Positions 1 through 8,063 of a DNA stretch of 36,295 bases are shown here, in pieces; position 1 is the stretch's first letter; each line of letters starts with the position of its first letter. The stretch is taken from assembly GCA_020427155.1 (NCBI GenBank), contig JAGQOW010000039.1, forward strand, positions 1 through 36,295. The letters are read 5' to 3'. The stretch comes from Planctomycetales bacterium (GTDB taxonomy: Bacteria; Planctomycetota; Planctomycetia; Pirellulales; Lacipirellulaceae). The translations under genes were made by a program, and so were the position numbers. Below the pieces are notes generated by a model. It worked only from the letters and a program-made list of their open reading frames with translations. It made no database searches and was not told the origin of the DNA.

Positions 1-230
1 CCAGTATCGACTACGGACTGAAGCATCGTGCCGAAGCCCTCGAATACGCGCTGCAATTTGGCCGCGACCTCGACCGCTCCAAGGCCGACAAATTCGTCGG
101 CATGTACGTCAACGATTGGACGCTCGATTTCGGCGAAAAAGGCCGCGAAGCGGTTACGAGGTTTCTGGCGATGGGCCACGAGCAAGGCGTTTTGCCCGAG
201 TTGATTGTGCCCGAGTTTGTCGAGTTGTAA
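1..230 (+). CDS. mqnD: 1,4-dihydroxy-6-naphthoate synthase MqnD, 3' end only
   Basis: Only the last 75 codons are present, read from base 3 to the TAA at 228-230; the start is outside the window. The visible part has the C-terminal signature of the MqnA/MqnD family: a helix with EALEYALQFGRDLD, then KFVGMYVNDWTLDFG and REAVTRFL, ending in PEFVEL. MqnD is the last futalosine-specific enzyme of menaquinone synthesis and makes 1,4-dihydroxy-6-naphthoate from cyclic dehypoxanthine futalosine. The MYVNDxTxDxG pattern fits MqnD better than MqnA, but with only about a quarter of the protein visible the distinction is from memory of the families. The next gene starts 38 bases downstream on the same strand and may be co-transcribed. 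Confidence 0.78.
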   Translation, partial: SIDYGLKHRAEALEYALQFGRDLDRSKADKFVGMYVNDWTLDFGEKGREAVTRFLAMGHEQGVLPELIVPEFVEL

Positions 231-268
231 TCCTTCTTTTCATTCGCCAACGGTCGGGTTGCGAACCG

Positions 269-1483
269 ATGCAGTGGATAACCCAACTCGACGCGATCAT
301 CGACCGTCAGGCAGCCGAGATCGTTGCCCTCAGGCGTCATCTCCACACGCATCCCGAGCCCAGCGGCGAAGAACTCCAAACGAGCCTGCATCTCTACCAA
401 CTGCTCGAACAGCAGTCGCTGGAGGTTCGCATGGGGCCCGATGGCTGCGGCGTGATGGCCGACAATCTGCCCAGCGAAGAGGCGTCTTCCACTGCTTCCC
501 GTATCGCGCTTCGCGGCGATATCGACGCTCTCCGCATCCAAGACGCCAAACAAGTTGCTTATCGCAGCCAGCAACCCGGCATCATGCACGCCTGTGGCCA
601 CGATGCTCATACAGCGATCGTGTATGGCGCGGTTCGTGCACTTGCTGCGCTCGCCGACGGCGACCAATTGCCTTGGCCGGTTGCCTGGCGCGCCATTTTT
701 CAGCCCGCCGAAGAGACGGCAACCGGCGCCGTCCGCATGGTCGAAGCTGGCGCGATGGAAGGAGTTTCTCGAATCTTCTCCTTGCACGTCGATCCTGCCC
801 GCCGAACGGGCGAAATCGGCTTGCGTTCCGGAGCCCTGACGGCCCATTGCGATTCGTTGCAGTTGACCGTTCGAGGCCGGGGTGGTCATGCCGCGCGACC
901 CCATGAAGCTGAGGACCCCATCGCGGCGTCGGCCCAATTGATCAGCACGTTGTACCAATTCGTCCCTCGCACGACCGATAGTCACGATGCGGTAGTACTT
1001 ACTATCGGTCGCGTACACGGAGGAGAGAATCCGAACGTCATCCCAGACGAAGTCGAACTCTGGGGCACGATGCGTACGCTCGAGTCTCAGGTTCGCGCAC
1101 GCACGATCGAGAAAATTCGCCAGTTGGCCCAGGGTGTCGAGGGGATTACCGGCACCCAGATCGAAGTGACATTTCACGTGAGCATTCCCTCGGTGTACAA
1201 CAATGCCGATCTGACGAGGCTGGTGTGGCAAGTGTCCGAGCAGGTGGTTGGCGAAGAGCACGTACAGCTCATCGCCCGGCCGAGCATGGGAAGCGAAGAT
1301 TTTGCTCACTACCTGGAGAAAGCTCCCGGCGTGATGTTTCGCCTCGGTTGCGCGTCGGATCTTTCGGCGGCCACCCCGCTGCACACTTCGTTGTTCGATA
1401 TCGACGAGACGGCCTTGGCGATCGGCACGCGGGTTTTGGCACGCTTGGTAATCATGGCTTCAAAACCCGAGTCGATCGCTTAG
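269..1483 (+). CDS. M20D-family metal amidohydrolase (N-acyl amino acid / hippurate hydrolase type)
   Basis: A 404-residue protein, the usual length for M20D peptidases. Metal and catalytic motifs are all visible: RGDIDAL, HACGHDAHTA with the Cys and His ligands, QPAEE, LHVDP, GGENPNVIPDEVELWGTMR of the dimerisation lid, SMGSEDFAHY, and PLHTSLFDID with the C-terminal His. The family hydrolyses N-acyl or N-carbamoyl amino acids with a di-metal centre in the cytoplasm; the actual substrate cannot be told. The open frame extends back to 116, but that part overlaps mqnD and is not protein-like. The ATG at 269 begins MQWITQLDAII, where family homology starts, so I chose it, although no clear Shine-Dalgarno precedes it. 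It lies between mqnD and the carboxylate-amine ligase, 73 bases before the latter, in a probable operon. Confidence 0.9.
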   Translation: MQWITQLDAIIDRQAAEIVALRRHLHTHPEPSGEELQTSLHLYQLLEQQSLEVRMGPDGCGVMADNLPSEEASSTASRIALRGDIDALRIQDAKQVAYRSQQPGIMHACGHDAHTAIVYGAVRALAALADGDQLPWPVAWRAIFQPAEETATGAVRMVEAGAMEGVSRIFSLHVDPARRTGEIGLRSGALTAHCDSLQLTVRGRGGHAARPHEAEDPIAASAQLISTLYQFVPRTTDSHDAVVLTIGRVHGGENPNVIPDEVELWGTMRTLESQVRARTIEKIRQLAQGVEGITGTQIEVTFHVSIPSVYNNADLTRLVWQVSEQVVGEEHVQLIARPSMGSEDFAHYLEKAPGVMFRLGCASDLSAATPLHTSLFDIDETALAIGTRVLARLVIMASKPESIA

Positions 1484-1556
1484 GAGGCCGGGACAAACCG
1501 TTCGGAAGCGAACACCCACGATCAACCATATCCATTGCATATCAAAGCAGGTTCTC

Positions 1557-2684
1557 ATGGCAACGATCGAATTCACGAAAAACGAGCGTCCCACTCTCGG
1601 CATCGAGATTGAGCTTGGTCTGGTTGATAGCAAAACGCTGGCCCTTTCTAGTTCGTTCCCCGAGTTGGCCGAGCATCTCCGCGACCATCCCGAGTTGCAG
1701 ATCAAGCCCGAGCTGATGCAATGCGTCGTTGAGATCATCACCGACGTCTGCGATACCGTCGACGATGCGGAAGTCGATTTGCGCAATAAGCTCATTGCCG
1801 TCGAGCAAGCCACCGACCAGCTTGGCCTTCGGCTCTGGTGGGGCGCCACGCATCCCTTTTCTCTTTGGAAAGAACAGAAGATTTCCCCCGACGACCGCTA
1901 CCATCAACTCGTCGAGCTGTTGCAGGAGCTGGCGCGGCGACTGGTGACATTCGGTCTCCATGTTCATGTCGGTGTCGACTCGGGCGACAAAGCGGTCATG
2001 ATCTGCGACCGCATCCTGCGGCACTTGCCGACGCTTTTGGCGATCACCAGCAGCAGCCCCTTCTGGGAAGGGCGCCAGACCGGTTTGCAATCGCATCGCT
2101 CGAAAGTCATGGAAGGGCTCCCCACTGCCGGCATGCCCACGCTGATGCGAAACTGGAGCGAATACGTCTGGCTGGTCAACCACATGGTTCAAACCGGCTT
2201 TATCAACACGATTCGCGAAATCTGGTGGGATGTGCGCCCCCACAACAATTTCGGCACCGTCGAAGTCCGTGTCTGCGATATGCCGGGCAACCTCGACGAT
2301 ACGCTCGCTGTTGCCGCCCTGATTCAGTGTCTGGTCAAGGCGCTCTCCGACGAAATCGATGGCGGCACTTATCAGCACGACTGCCATCCGATGATGGTAC
2401 AGCAGAACAAGTGGCGCGCTACCCGTTTCGGCACCGGGGCCCATCTGGTCGATTCCTACACCTATCAGGTAATGACGGTCGCCCAGGCCGTCGATCAGCT
2501 TGCCGACAAACTCACCCCAGTTGCGGCTGAACTTGGTTGCGAACACCACCTCGAACGCTGCCGCCACATCGCCGCCTCGCCCAGTTGGGCCGACCGCCAG
2601 CTCTCGATCATGGCCGACACCGGCAGCGCCGAAGAAGTCGTACGCCAGCTCTCCGAGGTATCGCGAATCTCGCCGCTTGTTTAA
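1557..2684 (+). CDS. YbdK-type carboxylate-amine ligase (GCS2 family)
   Basis: A 375-residue protein of the glutamate-cysteine ligase family 2. Visible marks are GIEIELGLVDS near the N-terminus, a central GLHVHVGVDSGDKAV with metal-binding histidines, AITSSSPFWEGR, and WWDVRPHNNFGTVEVRVCD. These are characteristic of the YbdK group, whose E. coli member has weak glutamate-cysteine ligase activity; the physiological amine and acid substrates are generally unknown, so glutathione synthesis should not be assumed. The start ATG gives MATIEFTKNERPTLGIEIEL, placing the GIEIE motif at the expected distance. It is the last gene of the left + strand group and its stop is only 32 bases from the convergent stop of the radical SAM gene; no terminator hairpin is evident in that gap. 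Confidence 0.88.
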   Translation: MATIEFTKNERPTLGIEIELGLVDSKTLALSSSFPELAEHLRDHPELQIKPELMQCVVEIITDVCDTVDDAEVDLRNKLIAVEQATDQLGLRLWWGATHPFSLWKEQKISPDDRYHQLVELLQELARRLVTFGLHVHVGVDSGDKAVMICDRILRHLPTLLAITSSSPFWEGRQTGLQSHRSKVMEGLPTAGMPTLMRNWSEYVWLVNHMVQTGFINTIREIWWDVRPHNNFGTVEVRVCDMPGNLDDTLAVAALIQCLVKALSDEIDGGTYQHDCHPMMVQQNKWRATRFGTGAHLVDSYTYQVMTVAQAVDQLADKLTPVAAELGCEHHLERCRHIAASPSWADRQLSIMADTGSAEEVVRQLSEVSRISPLV

Positions 2685-2716
2685 GGTGGTGAACTTTCAA
2701 CGATTCCGGCATGCCA

Positions 2717-4741
2717 CTAGCGTCGGTCAGGCCGGTAGCCCTTGCCTGGCGCTCGGCGCGACTCTTTGCGTTTGCCCTTCTTTTTTTTCTCCCCAGGAAT
2801 CGTATGGACGTAGTTGCCCCGGAAACGGGCGTTGGCGTCCTGCCGGCGCGCTTGCAACGCTTCGGGCGGCGGGCTCGCGGGGATCAGGGCATTACACCCC
2901 GAACCGATCAGGTCTTGCCGACCCGCCTGGCGGAGCGCTTCTCGCACCTCGAAGTAGTTGGCCGGTTTGAAAAACTGCATCAGCGCCCGTTGCAACTTGC
3001 GATCACGCAGCTTGCTGGCCACATGGACCGGCCGCTTCGTAAACGGATCGATGCCAGTGTAGTACATTGCCGTGGCGACATCGAACGGCGCGGGTATGAA
3101 GTCCTGCACCTGGTCGGGCCGGTAGCCTGTGCGCTTCAGGAATACTGCCAGTTCGATCATCGCGTCGAGATCGCTTCCCGGGTGGCTGGCGATGAAGTAG
3201 GGCACGATGTGTTGCTTCTTGCCGGCTGCTTTTGATTCGCGGTTAAACACCTCAGTAAACTTCTCAAAGTCGTCGTTGCTCGGCTTGCGCATTTTGTCGA
3301 GCACACCGGGGTCGGTATGTTCGGGGGCGACTTTGAGCAACCCGCCGACATGATGCCGAACCAGCTCGCGCATGTACTCCGGCGAAAGTCGGGCCAGATC
3401 CATGCGAATGCCGCTGGCTACGAGCACCCGTTTGATGCCCGGGATATCGCGCGCTTCTTTCATTAACTCGACCAGCGGGCCGTGGTCGGTGCCCAGCAAC
3501 TTGCAAATGGTCGGATGAACGCACGACTGCCGTCGGCAAACCGCCTCGACTTCTGGCTTCGAGCATTTCATCTCGTACATGTTGGCCGTCGGCCCGCCAA
3601 TGTCGCTCACCGTGCCTTTGAAATCGGGCGCTGCCGACATTTCGCGCAATTCACCGAGGATCGACTCCTTGCTCCGAGATTGGATAATGCGGCCTTGATG
3701 CGTCGTAATCGAACAAAACGTGCAGCCGCCGAAACAACCACGCATAATCGTGACCGAATCTTTGATCATCTCATATGCTGGAATCGATTCGGTGTAACTC
3801 GGGTGCGGCTGACGTGTGTAAGCCAGTCCATAGAGTTTGTCCATCACGGCTTGCGAAACGGGCAAGGGTGGCGCATTGGCGACGACGGCTTGACGATCGT
3901 GCCATTGGACGAGTCGTCGCGCATTGTACGGATTCGTTTCGTTGTGAATCATCTTCGTAGCTTCGGCAAAGGCGTGCTTATCGTCGCGCACCTGCTCGAA
4001 GCTGGGAATCACGAGCGCGTCGTCCGGAGGCGTCTCCGAAGCGCCAAGAGCATAGGCCACGCCACGCATGTCGCGCAAGTCGCGAACCGTCTCGCCGCGC
4101 TCCAACCGGCGGGCGATCTCGACGATGGCGTCCTCCCCCATGCCGTACACTAAAAGATCGGCCTTGCAGTCGAGCAGGATCGACCGCCGCACTTTATCGC
4201 TCCAGTAGTCGTAGTGCGCCAAACGTCGCAGCGATGCCTCGACGCCGCCGGCAATCACTGGTACCCCTTTGAATGCCTCGCGGGCCCTTTGACAGTACGA
4301 AAGCGTAGCCCGATCGGGCCGCAAGCCGATGCGCCCCCCGGGAGAATAGGCATCGCTGTTGCGGACTTTGCGATTGGCCGTGTAGTGATTGATCATCGAG
4401 TCCATGTTGCCGCCGCTGATCGCAAAGAACAGCCGAGGTCGGCCAAACGTCTGCCACGCGGTGCAGCTCTGCCAATCAGGTTGACTGACGATGCCCACCC
4501 GAAAACCGGTAGCCTCCAGCACGCGCCCCAGCAGCGCCATCGCGAAGCTGGGATGATCGACGTAGGCGTCTGCTGTGACAAACACGACGTCGACTTCATC
4601 CCAGCCGCGCTCCCGCATCTCATTGGCGCTCATCGGCAACGGACTTGCGGCGGGAGTCCTGCTAGTGAGGATCGGCAGCGAAGCCAAGGCATCTGCCGTT
4701 TGGCCAGGAGCAGGCGGGCGTTGGACTATGGGAAGTTGCAT
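2717..4741 (-). CDS. YgiQ family radical SAM protein
   Basis: 674 residues from the chosen ATG at 4741. The radical SAM cluster motif CxxxCxxC is seen as CFGGCTFC, preceded by a domain with [21 protein letters not shown] and [20 protein letters not shown], and followed by the family's conserved block ([39 protein letters not shown]). E. coli YgiQ is about 739 residues and of unknown reaction. The C-terminus ends in a Lys/Arg-rich tail ([13 protein letters not shown]), common in this family. The open frame continues 38 codons upstream to 4855, but that part has no homology flavour. An in-frame ATG (MSANEM) further in is also possible. A TATAAT lies immediately before 4741 (see separate entry). 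It is 129 bases downstream of the symporter on the same strand. Confidence 0.9.
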   Translation of the reverse strand: MQLPIVQRPPAPGQTADALASLPILTSRTPAASPLPMSANEMRERGWDEVDVVFVTADAYVDHPSFAMALLGRVLEATGFRVGIVSQPDWQSCTAWQTFGRPRLFFAISGGNMDSMINHYTANRKVRNSDAYSPGGRIGLRPDRATLSYCQRAREAFKGVPVIAGGVEASLRRLAHYDYWSDKVRRSILLDCKADLLVYGMGEDAIVEIARRLERGETVRDLRDMRGVAYALGASETPPDDALVIPSFEQVRDDKHAFAEATKMIHNETNPYNARRLVQWHDRQAVVANAPPLPVSQAVMDKLYGLAYTRQPHPSYTESIPAYEMIKDSVTIMRGCFGGCTFCSITTHQGRIIQSRSKESILGELREMSAAPDFKGTVSDIGGPTANMYEMKCSKPEVEAVCRRQSCVHPTICKLLGTDHGPLVELMKEARDIPGIKRVLVASGIRMDLARLSPEYMRELVRHHVGGLLKVAPEHTDPGVLDKMRKPSNDDFEKFTEVFNRESKAAGKKQHIVPYFIASHPGSDLDAMIELAVFLKRTGYRPDQVQDFIPAPFDVATAMYYTGIDPFTKRPVHVASKLRDRKLQRALMQFFKPANYFEVREALRQAGRQDLIGSGCNALIPASPPPEALQARRQDANARFRGNYVHTIPGEKKKKGKRKESRRAPGKGYRPDRR

Positions 4742-4747
4742 GGACTG

Positions 4748-4753
4748 ATTATA
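4748..4753 (-). promoter_or_regulatory. TATAAT -10-like element directly before the YgiQ start
   Basis: On the minus strand TATAAT is followed by six bases and then the ATG at 4741, so initiation from it would start at or near the A of the ATG. The matching -35 position at 17 bases is GC-rich and has no TTGACA resemblance. Either the mRNA is leaderless, a downstream ATG is used, or the hexamer is fortuitous. Confidence 0.35.
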
Positions 4754-4870
4754 AGCTGACGATCCGCTCTCCGGCCAGGATAGCGAGCTGTCCCTGGTTG
4801 GCAATTCCGATCCAACTCTAACTTGGCGAGCAGAAAAACTGCAGACTAGCTTCAACCCTGCAAACCAGCA

Positions 4871-6280
4871 TTAACCTTTCTGACGTACCAAGTAGATCGA
4901 ACCGAACCACATACCGAAGCCTGCCATCAGCAAACCCGCGAGTTGTTGCGGGAACGCTTCGCCCAGGGGGGTAGCCATAAAGAGCAGCCAGGTTCCGATT
5001 CCCAGCACGATCGAAGTCACAGCACCGCGGTTGGTCGCGCGATCCCAATACAAACCACACACCAAGGGCACGAATGCGCCGACCAGCGGCACCTGGTAAC
5101 TACTGGAAACCAGATCGTAGACAGAAGTCCCGTGCATGGCGATCGAATAGCACAGTACTAGTACGGTGAAGAGCAACACCGTGACGCGCATAAGCCGCAA
5201 CTCCTGGCGGTCTGACATCTGGGGCCAAAAATGCTTCAAGACGTTTTGAACGAATACCGTCGACGGCGCGAGAATCGTTGACGAGGCGGTCGACATGATC
5301 GCCGAAAGCAACGCCCCGAAAAACAGAATCTTGGTCGCCTCTGACATATGATCCATGATCAGCGTGGGCAACACATGTTGGGCATCCTGCTCGACAAGAG
5401 TCTCGATCTCCTCCGGCATAAGTATGAAACCGGTTGCGACAATGAACATCGGGATAAAGGAAAAAAGCAGGTAGGCGATGCCGCCTATCAGGGGCCCGAT
5501 CACAGCAATATCGGCGCTCTTAGCCGACATCACGCGTTGAAAAATATCTTGTTGCGGGATGGAGCCAAGCATAATCGTGATTCCCGACCCGAAGAAGAAA
5601 AGAAGCCTCTTGGTTTCCAGGGGGGGCAGGAACTCAAGCATTTGTCGTTGGTGGGCAACTTCCAGCACTTGCAGGGGCCCGCCGGCCAAACTGCCCGCAC
5701 TAACGGCGATTGCCGTCAGACAGATCACGATGACGATCATTTGAATGAAGTCTGTGACGGCAACCGACCACATGCCTCCAAAGATCGTGTAGAAGAGCAC
5801 CACGAACGTACCGAGAAAAGTGCCCGTCAGCGGCGAGATGGCACTATCGGTAAGTAACGAAAAGACTATTCCAAGTGCCGAAATCTGCGCGGCAACCCAG
5901 CCGAGATACGATATCACGCTGACCGCGGAGCAGAACAACTCGACGCCTTTGCCATAACGCTGGCGATAATAATCGTTGATCGTCAGCAAAGAGTGCTGGT
6001 AGAGTCGGCGCGAGAAGAACAAACCGACGAGAATCAAGCACAACGAAGCGCCCCAAGGATCCTCGGCAGTTTCGCTCACTCCCCCCTCAAGAAACTTGGC
6101 GGGAATGCCAATGACCGTTTCCGAACCGAACCAAGTAGCAAACGTGGTGCCAATAATGATCGATAGCGGCAATGCACGCCCGGCGACGGCATAGTCAGCC
6201 GTGTTATGTACCCGCCGGGCAAACCACAGGCCAAGGGCGATCGACGCCAACAGATACAAGGCGACAAAGGTAGTCAGCAT
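4871..6280 (-). CDS. Sodium:solute symporter (SSF/SLC5 family)
   Basis: A 469-residue, strongly hydrophobic protein with about 12-13 predicted membrane segments. The N-terminal part has the SSF pattern: a first helix, then NTADYAVAGRALPLSIIIGT, FATWFGSETVIGIPAKFLEGG and later SVAVTDFIQMIVIVICLTAI. LGSIPQQDIFQRVMSAKS and ALLSAIMSTASSTILAPSTV match the helices that form the sodium site in the LeuT-fold SSF proteins. It would import a small solute (sugar, amino acid, carboxylate or similar) with Na+ across the inner membrane; the substrate cannot be told. The ATG at 6280 begins directly with the first helix (MLTTFVALYLLASIALGLWF). No clear Shine-Dalgarno is seen. It is upstream of the YgiQ gene on the same strand. 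Confidence 0.88.
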   Translation of the reverse strand: MLTTFVALYLLASIALGLWFARRVHNTADYAVAGRALPLSIIIGTTFATWFGSETVIGIPAKFLEGGVSETAEDPWGASLCLILVGLFFSRRLYQHSLLTINDYYRQRYGKGVELFCSAVSVISYLGWVAAQISALGIVFSLLTDSAISPLTGTFLGTFVVLFYTIFGGMWSVAVTDFIQMIVIVICLTAIAVSAGSLAGGPLQVLEVAHQRQMLEFLPPLETKRLLFFFGSGITIMLGSIPQQDIFQRVMSAKSADIAVIGPLIGGIAYLLFSFIPMFIVATGFILMPEEIETLVEQDAQHVLPTLIMDHMSEATKILFFGALLSAIMSTASSTILAPSTVFVQNVLKHFWPQMSDRQELRLMRVTVLLFTVLVLCYSIAMHGTSVYDLVSSSYQVPLVGAFVPLVCGLYWDRATNRGAVTSIVLGIGTWLLFMATPLGEAFPQQLAGLLMAGFGMWFGSIYLVRQKG

Positions 6281-6477
6281 CGTGAAGTGAATTCCCGAGC
6301 GAATGAACGATCGAAGCTCGCGTCTGCAATCAATATAACTCAGGAATGATACTTAGGAGGCAGAAGTGAGCATTTCGCAAAGCCACAACGAATCCTTCCG
6401 CAGGAGCCGGGCTGAAGTCTTCTCGCCCATCGCTTTCCAACTAGTAGTCGAGATAAATCGCTTCCCGGCCATGTCAC

Positions 6478-7056
6478 TCACCCAAAATATTCCGGCTCGT
6501 TGCCCGCCTTCCATTTGATGTTGCAGCCCAGGCTCGGCGTCTGGTCCTCTGTCAGCGCTTTGCCGCTGAGCACCGCATCGAGCGCAGCGCGTAGATCTTT
6601 GCCGGTCACCGGGATGCCGCTTTCCGGGCGGCTCGAATCGAGTTGGCCCCGATAGACAAGTTTTCTGTCGCCGTCGAATAGAAAGAAGTCGGGTGTACAA
6701 GCGGCTCGGTAGGCCTTGGCCACATCCTGGGTCTCGTCGTAGAGATACGGAAACGGGTAACCCCGTCCCTCGGCTTCGGCAACCATCTGCTCTGGCGAAT
6801 CGGCCGGATACGAGCCGACGTCGTTCGAGCTAATGCCCACCACAGCCACCCCGCGGGCCATGTATTCTTGTGCTAATAGTGCCAGGTGATCCGCTACGTG
6901 GATGACATAAGGGCAATGGTTGCACATAAAGATGACCAACAGGGCAGGGGCCTCGGCAAAATCTGCCAGTGCGACTGTCTTGCCATCGACGTTGACCAGC
7001 GAGAATCCAGGGGCAGGCGTCCCCAGCGGCAACATGGTGCTTGGCGTCCGGACCAT
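6478..7056 (-). CDS. Thioredoxin-fold redoxin (AhpC/TSA-like, CxxC)
   Basis: 192 residues from ATG 7056. Order of features: PAPGFSLVNVDGKTVALADF, then VIFMCNHCPYV with the redox CxxC (CNHC) at the end of the first core strand, VAVVGISSND, YPFPYLYDETQDVAKAYRAACTPDFFLFD with the cis-Pro loop (TPDFF), and a C-terminal TPSLGCNIKWK. This is the well-known 'thioredoxin family protein' of about 190 residues with CNHCPYV, related to peroxiredoxins and TlpA-like redoxins; no signal peptide is evident, so it is probably cytoplasmic. Frame extends three codons upstream to a TTG, but AGGAG lies ten bases before the ATG and only one before the TTG, so ATG is preferred. Exact substrate unknown. Confidence 0.87.
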   Translation of the reverse strand: MVRTPSTMLPLGTPAPGFSLVNVDGKTVALADFAEAPALLVIFMCNHCPYVIHVADHLALLAQEYMARGVAVVGISSNDVGSYPADSPEQMVAEAEGRGYPFPYLYDETQDVAKAYRAACTPDFFLFDGDRKLVYRGQLDSSRPESGIPVTGKDLRAALDAVLSGKALTEDQTPSLGCNIKWKAGNEPEYFG

Positions 7057-7434
7057 TATCGGCAATCTCCTAGGGTGCGGTCCCAGCTCGGTAAGACATC
7101 GTAGGACGCCAGTCTAGCAGTAGGCTTGCCCCGATTTCCAGGGCTTCGCCGACTGACTGCCTAACTTGGCGATTGAAAGCAACTGTGCCTTCCTCGTTCA
7201 AGCGAAGACTTTCGTTGACAGCCTGCCTGCCTTTCCCGATAATCCGCTGAAACCGCGGAAATACCTTGGTGGCGGCAGGTTGCGAGTGGCGATCGAACAT
7301 TGTAGTGGCTTGCTGCGTACCAGCTATCAAGACTAGACATATACACAGTACGGTTGGAGAGGGTCTCTTTGCTTGTTTGGCTAAGGGACCGGCATTTGAT
7401 CACAAGGGAGCCCCTAACCAGGGGATATGCCGAC
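7057..7434. other. Intergenic stretch between the divergent redoxin and trxA genes
   Basis: 378 bases that must hold the promoters of both flanking genes. I find no convincing -35/-10 pair on either strand. A minus-strand open frame (7070-7330, 86 codons) has mildly protein-like composition but no recognised motif and ends 14 bases before the redoxin start; I do not call it a gene. Confidence 0.5.
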
Positions 7435-7755
7435 ATGGGCGTTCAAGAAATCAACGACGGCAATTTCGATGCAGAAGTTCTTCAGTCTTCCGAGCCTGTG
7501 CTCGTCGACTTTTGGGCGCCTTGGTGCGGCCCCTGCCGCCAGATCGCACCCATGGTCGAGGAGTTGGCTGGCGAGAATGCCGGTTCGGCCAAGGTCACCA
7601 AAATAAACATCGACGACTCACCCAGCTCGGCCCAGAACTACGGCGTCAGCAGTATTCCTACCCTGATGGTTTTCAAAAACGGCGAAGTCGTCGACCGCTT
7701 CGTCGGTGTTCAGCCGAAGAATCGCTTACAAGAAGCGATTGACGCTGCTAAGTAA
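7435..7755 (+). CDS. trxA: Thioredoxin
   Basis: A canonical 106-residue thioredoxin. The active site is FWAPWCGPCRQIAP (WCGPC), with the buried Asp before it (VLVDFW), the cis-Pro loop SIPTLMVFKNGE and the final VGVQPKN helix. It is a cytoplasmic general disulfide reductase, presumably reduced by a thioredoxin reductase outside the window. The frame is open back to 7354 but thioredoxin homology begins at MGVQEINDGNF; an AGGGG about ten bases upstream of the ATG at 7435 supports this start. A strong intrinsic terminator follows, so it is probably a single-gene transcript. Confidence 0.96.
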   Translation: MGVQEINDGNFDAEVLQSSEPVLVDFWAPWCGPCRQIAPMVEELAGENAGSAKVTKINIDDSPSSAQNYGVSSIPTLMVFKNGEVVDRFVGVQPKNRLQEAIDAAK

Positions 7756-8063
7756 TAGCGCCGGCAATTTGCTTGGTTTCATCCTGCTCGGTGAGCAGTA
7801 CGCGTCATTCGACCCGCCCTCTCTGGGCGGGTTTTTTCGTTTCGTTTGGTTCCATTCGATCCCATAGCTAATACATTGTTTTAAAAAACTACCTACACTT
7901 TGTGCTCTGCGCAACTTCCTGCTAGCATCGCTGGCGCTTTGTCAAACTTTGTCGCGATTCATCAACTTACGACCGCCAAGTGCCGATTTGACGTTCTGGG
8001 CAAAGTATGCCGATTGACCAGAGTATTCCGGCACTTTCATCTGAGCTACTCGTGGGCAGTTGA
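7756..8063. other. Intergenic stretch between trxA and the coiled-coil gene
   Basis: 308 bases. Apart from the trxA terminator at 7813-7837 I see no feature I can support. An AT-richer patch at about 7860-7900 could include the promoter of the coiled-coil gene, but no good hexamer pair stands out. Confidence 0.5.
7813..7837 (+). terminator. Rho-independent terminator of trxA
   Basis: Perfect 7-bp stem CCCGCCC / GGGCGGG with the five-base loop TCTCT, directly followed by six T residues. It lies 57 bases after the trxA stop and is the clearest intrinsic terminator in the window. Confidence 0.92.

Noticed and set aside
11..1384. 457-codon minus-strand frame across mqnD and the amidohydrolase
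   Set aside because: Antisense shadow of two recognisable genes; no motifs of its own.
1542..2567. 341-codon minus-strand frame over the carboxylate-amine ligase
   Set aside because: Antisense shadow in GC-rich DNA; the + strand protein has clear family motifs.
7070..7330. 86-codon minus-strand frame upstream of the redoxin
   Set aside because: Composition is mildly protein-like but there is no Shine-Dalgarno, motif or recognised relative; kept as intergenic.
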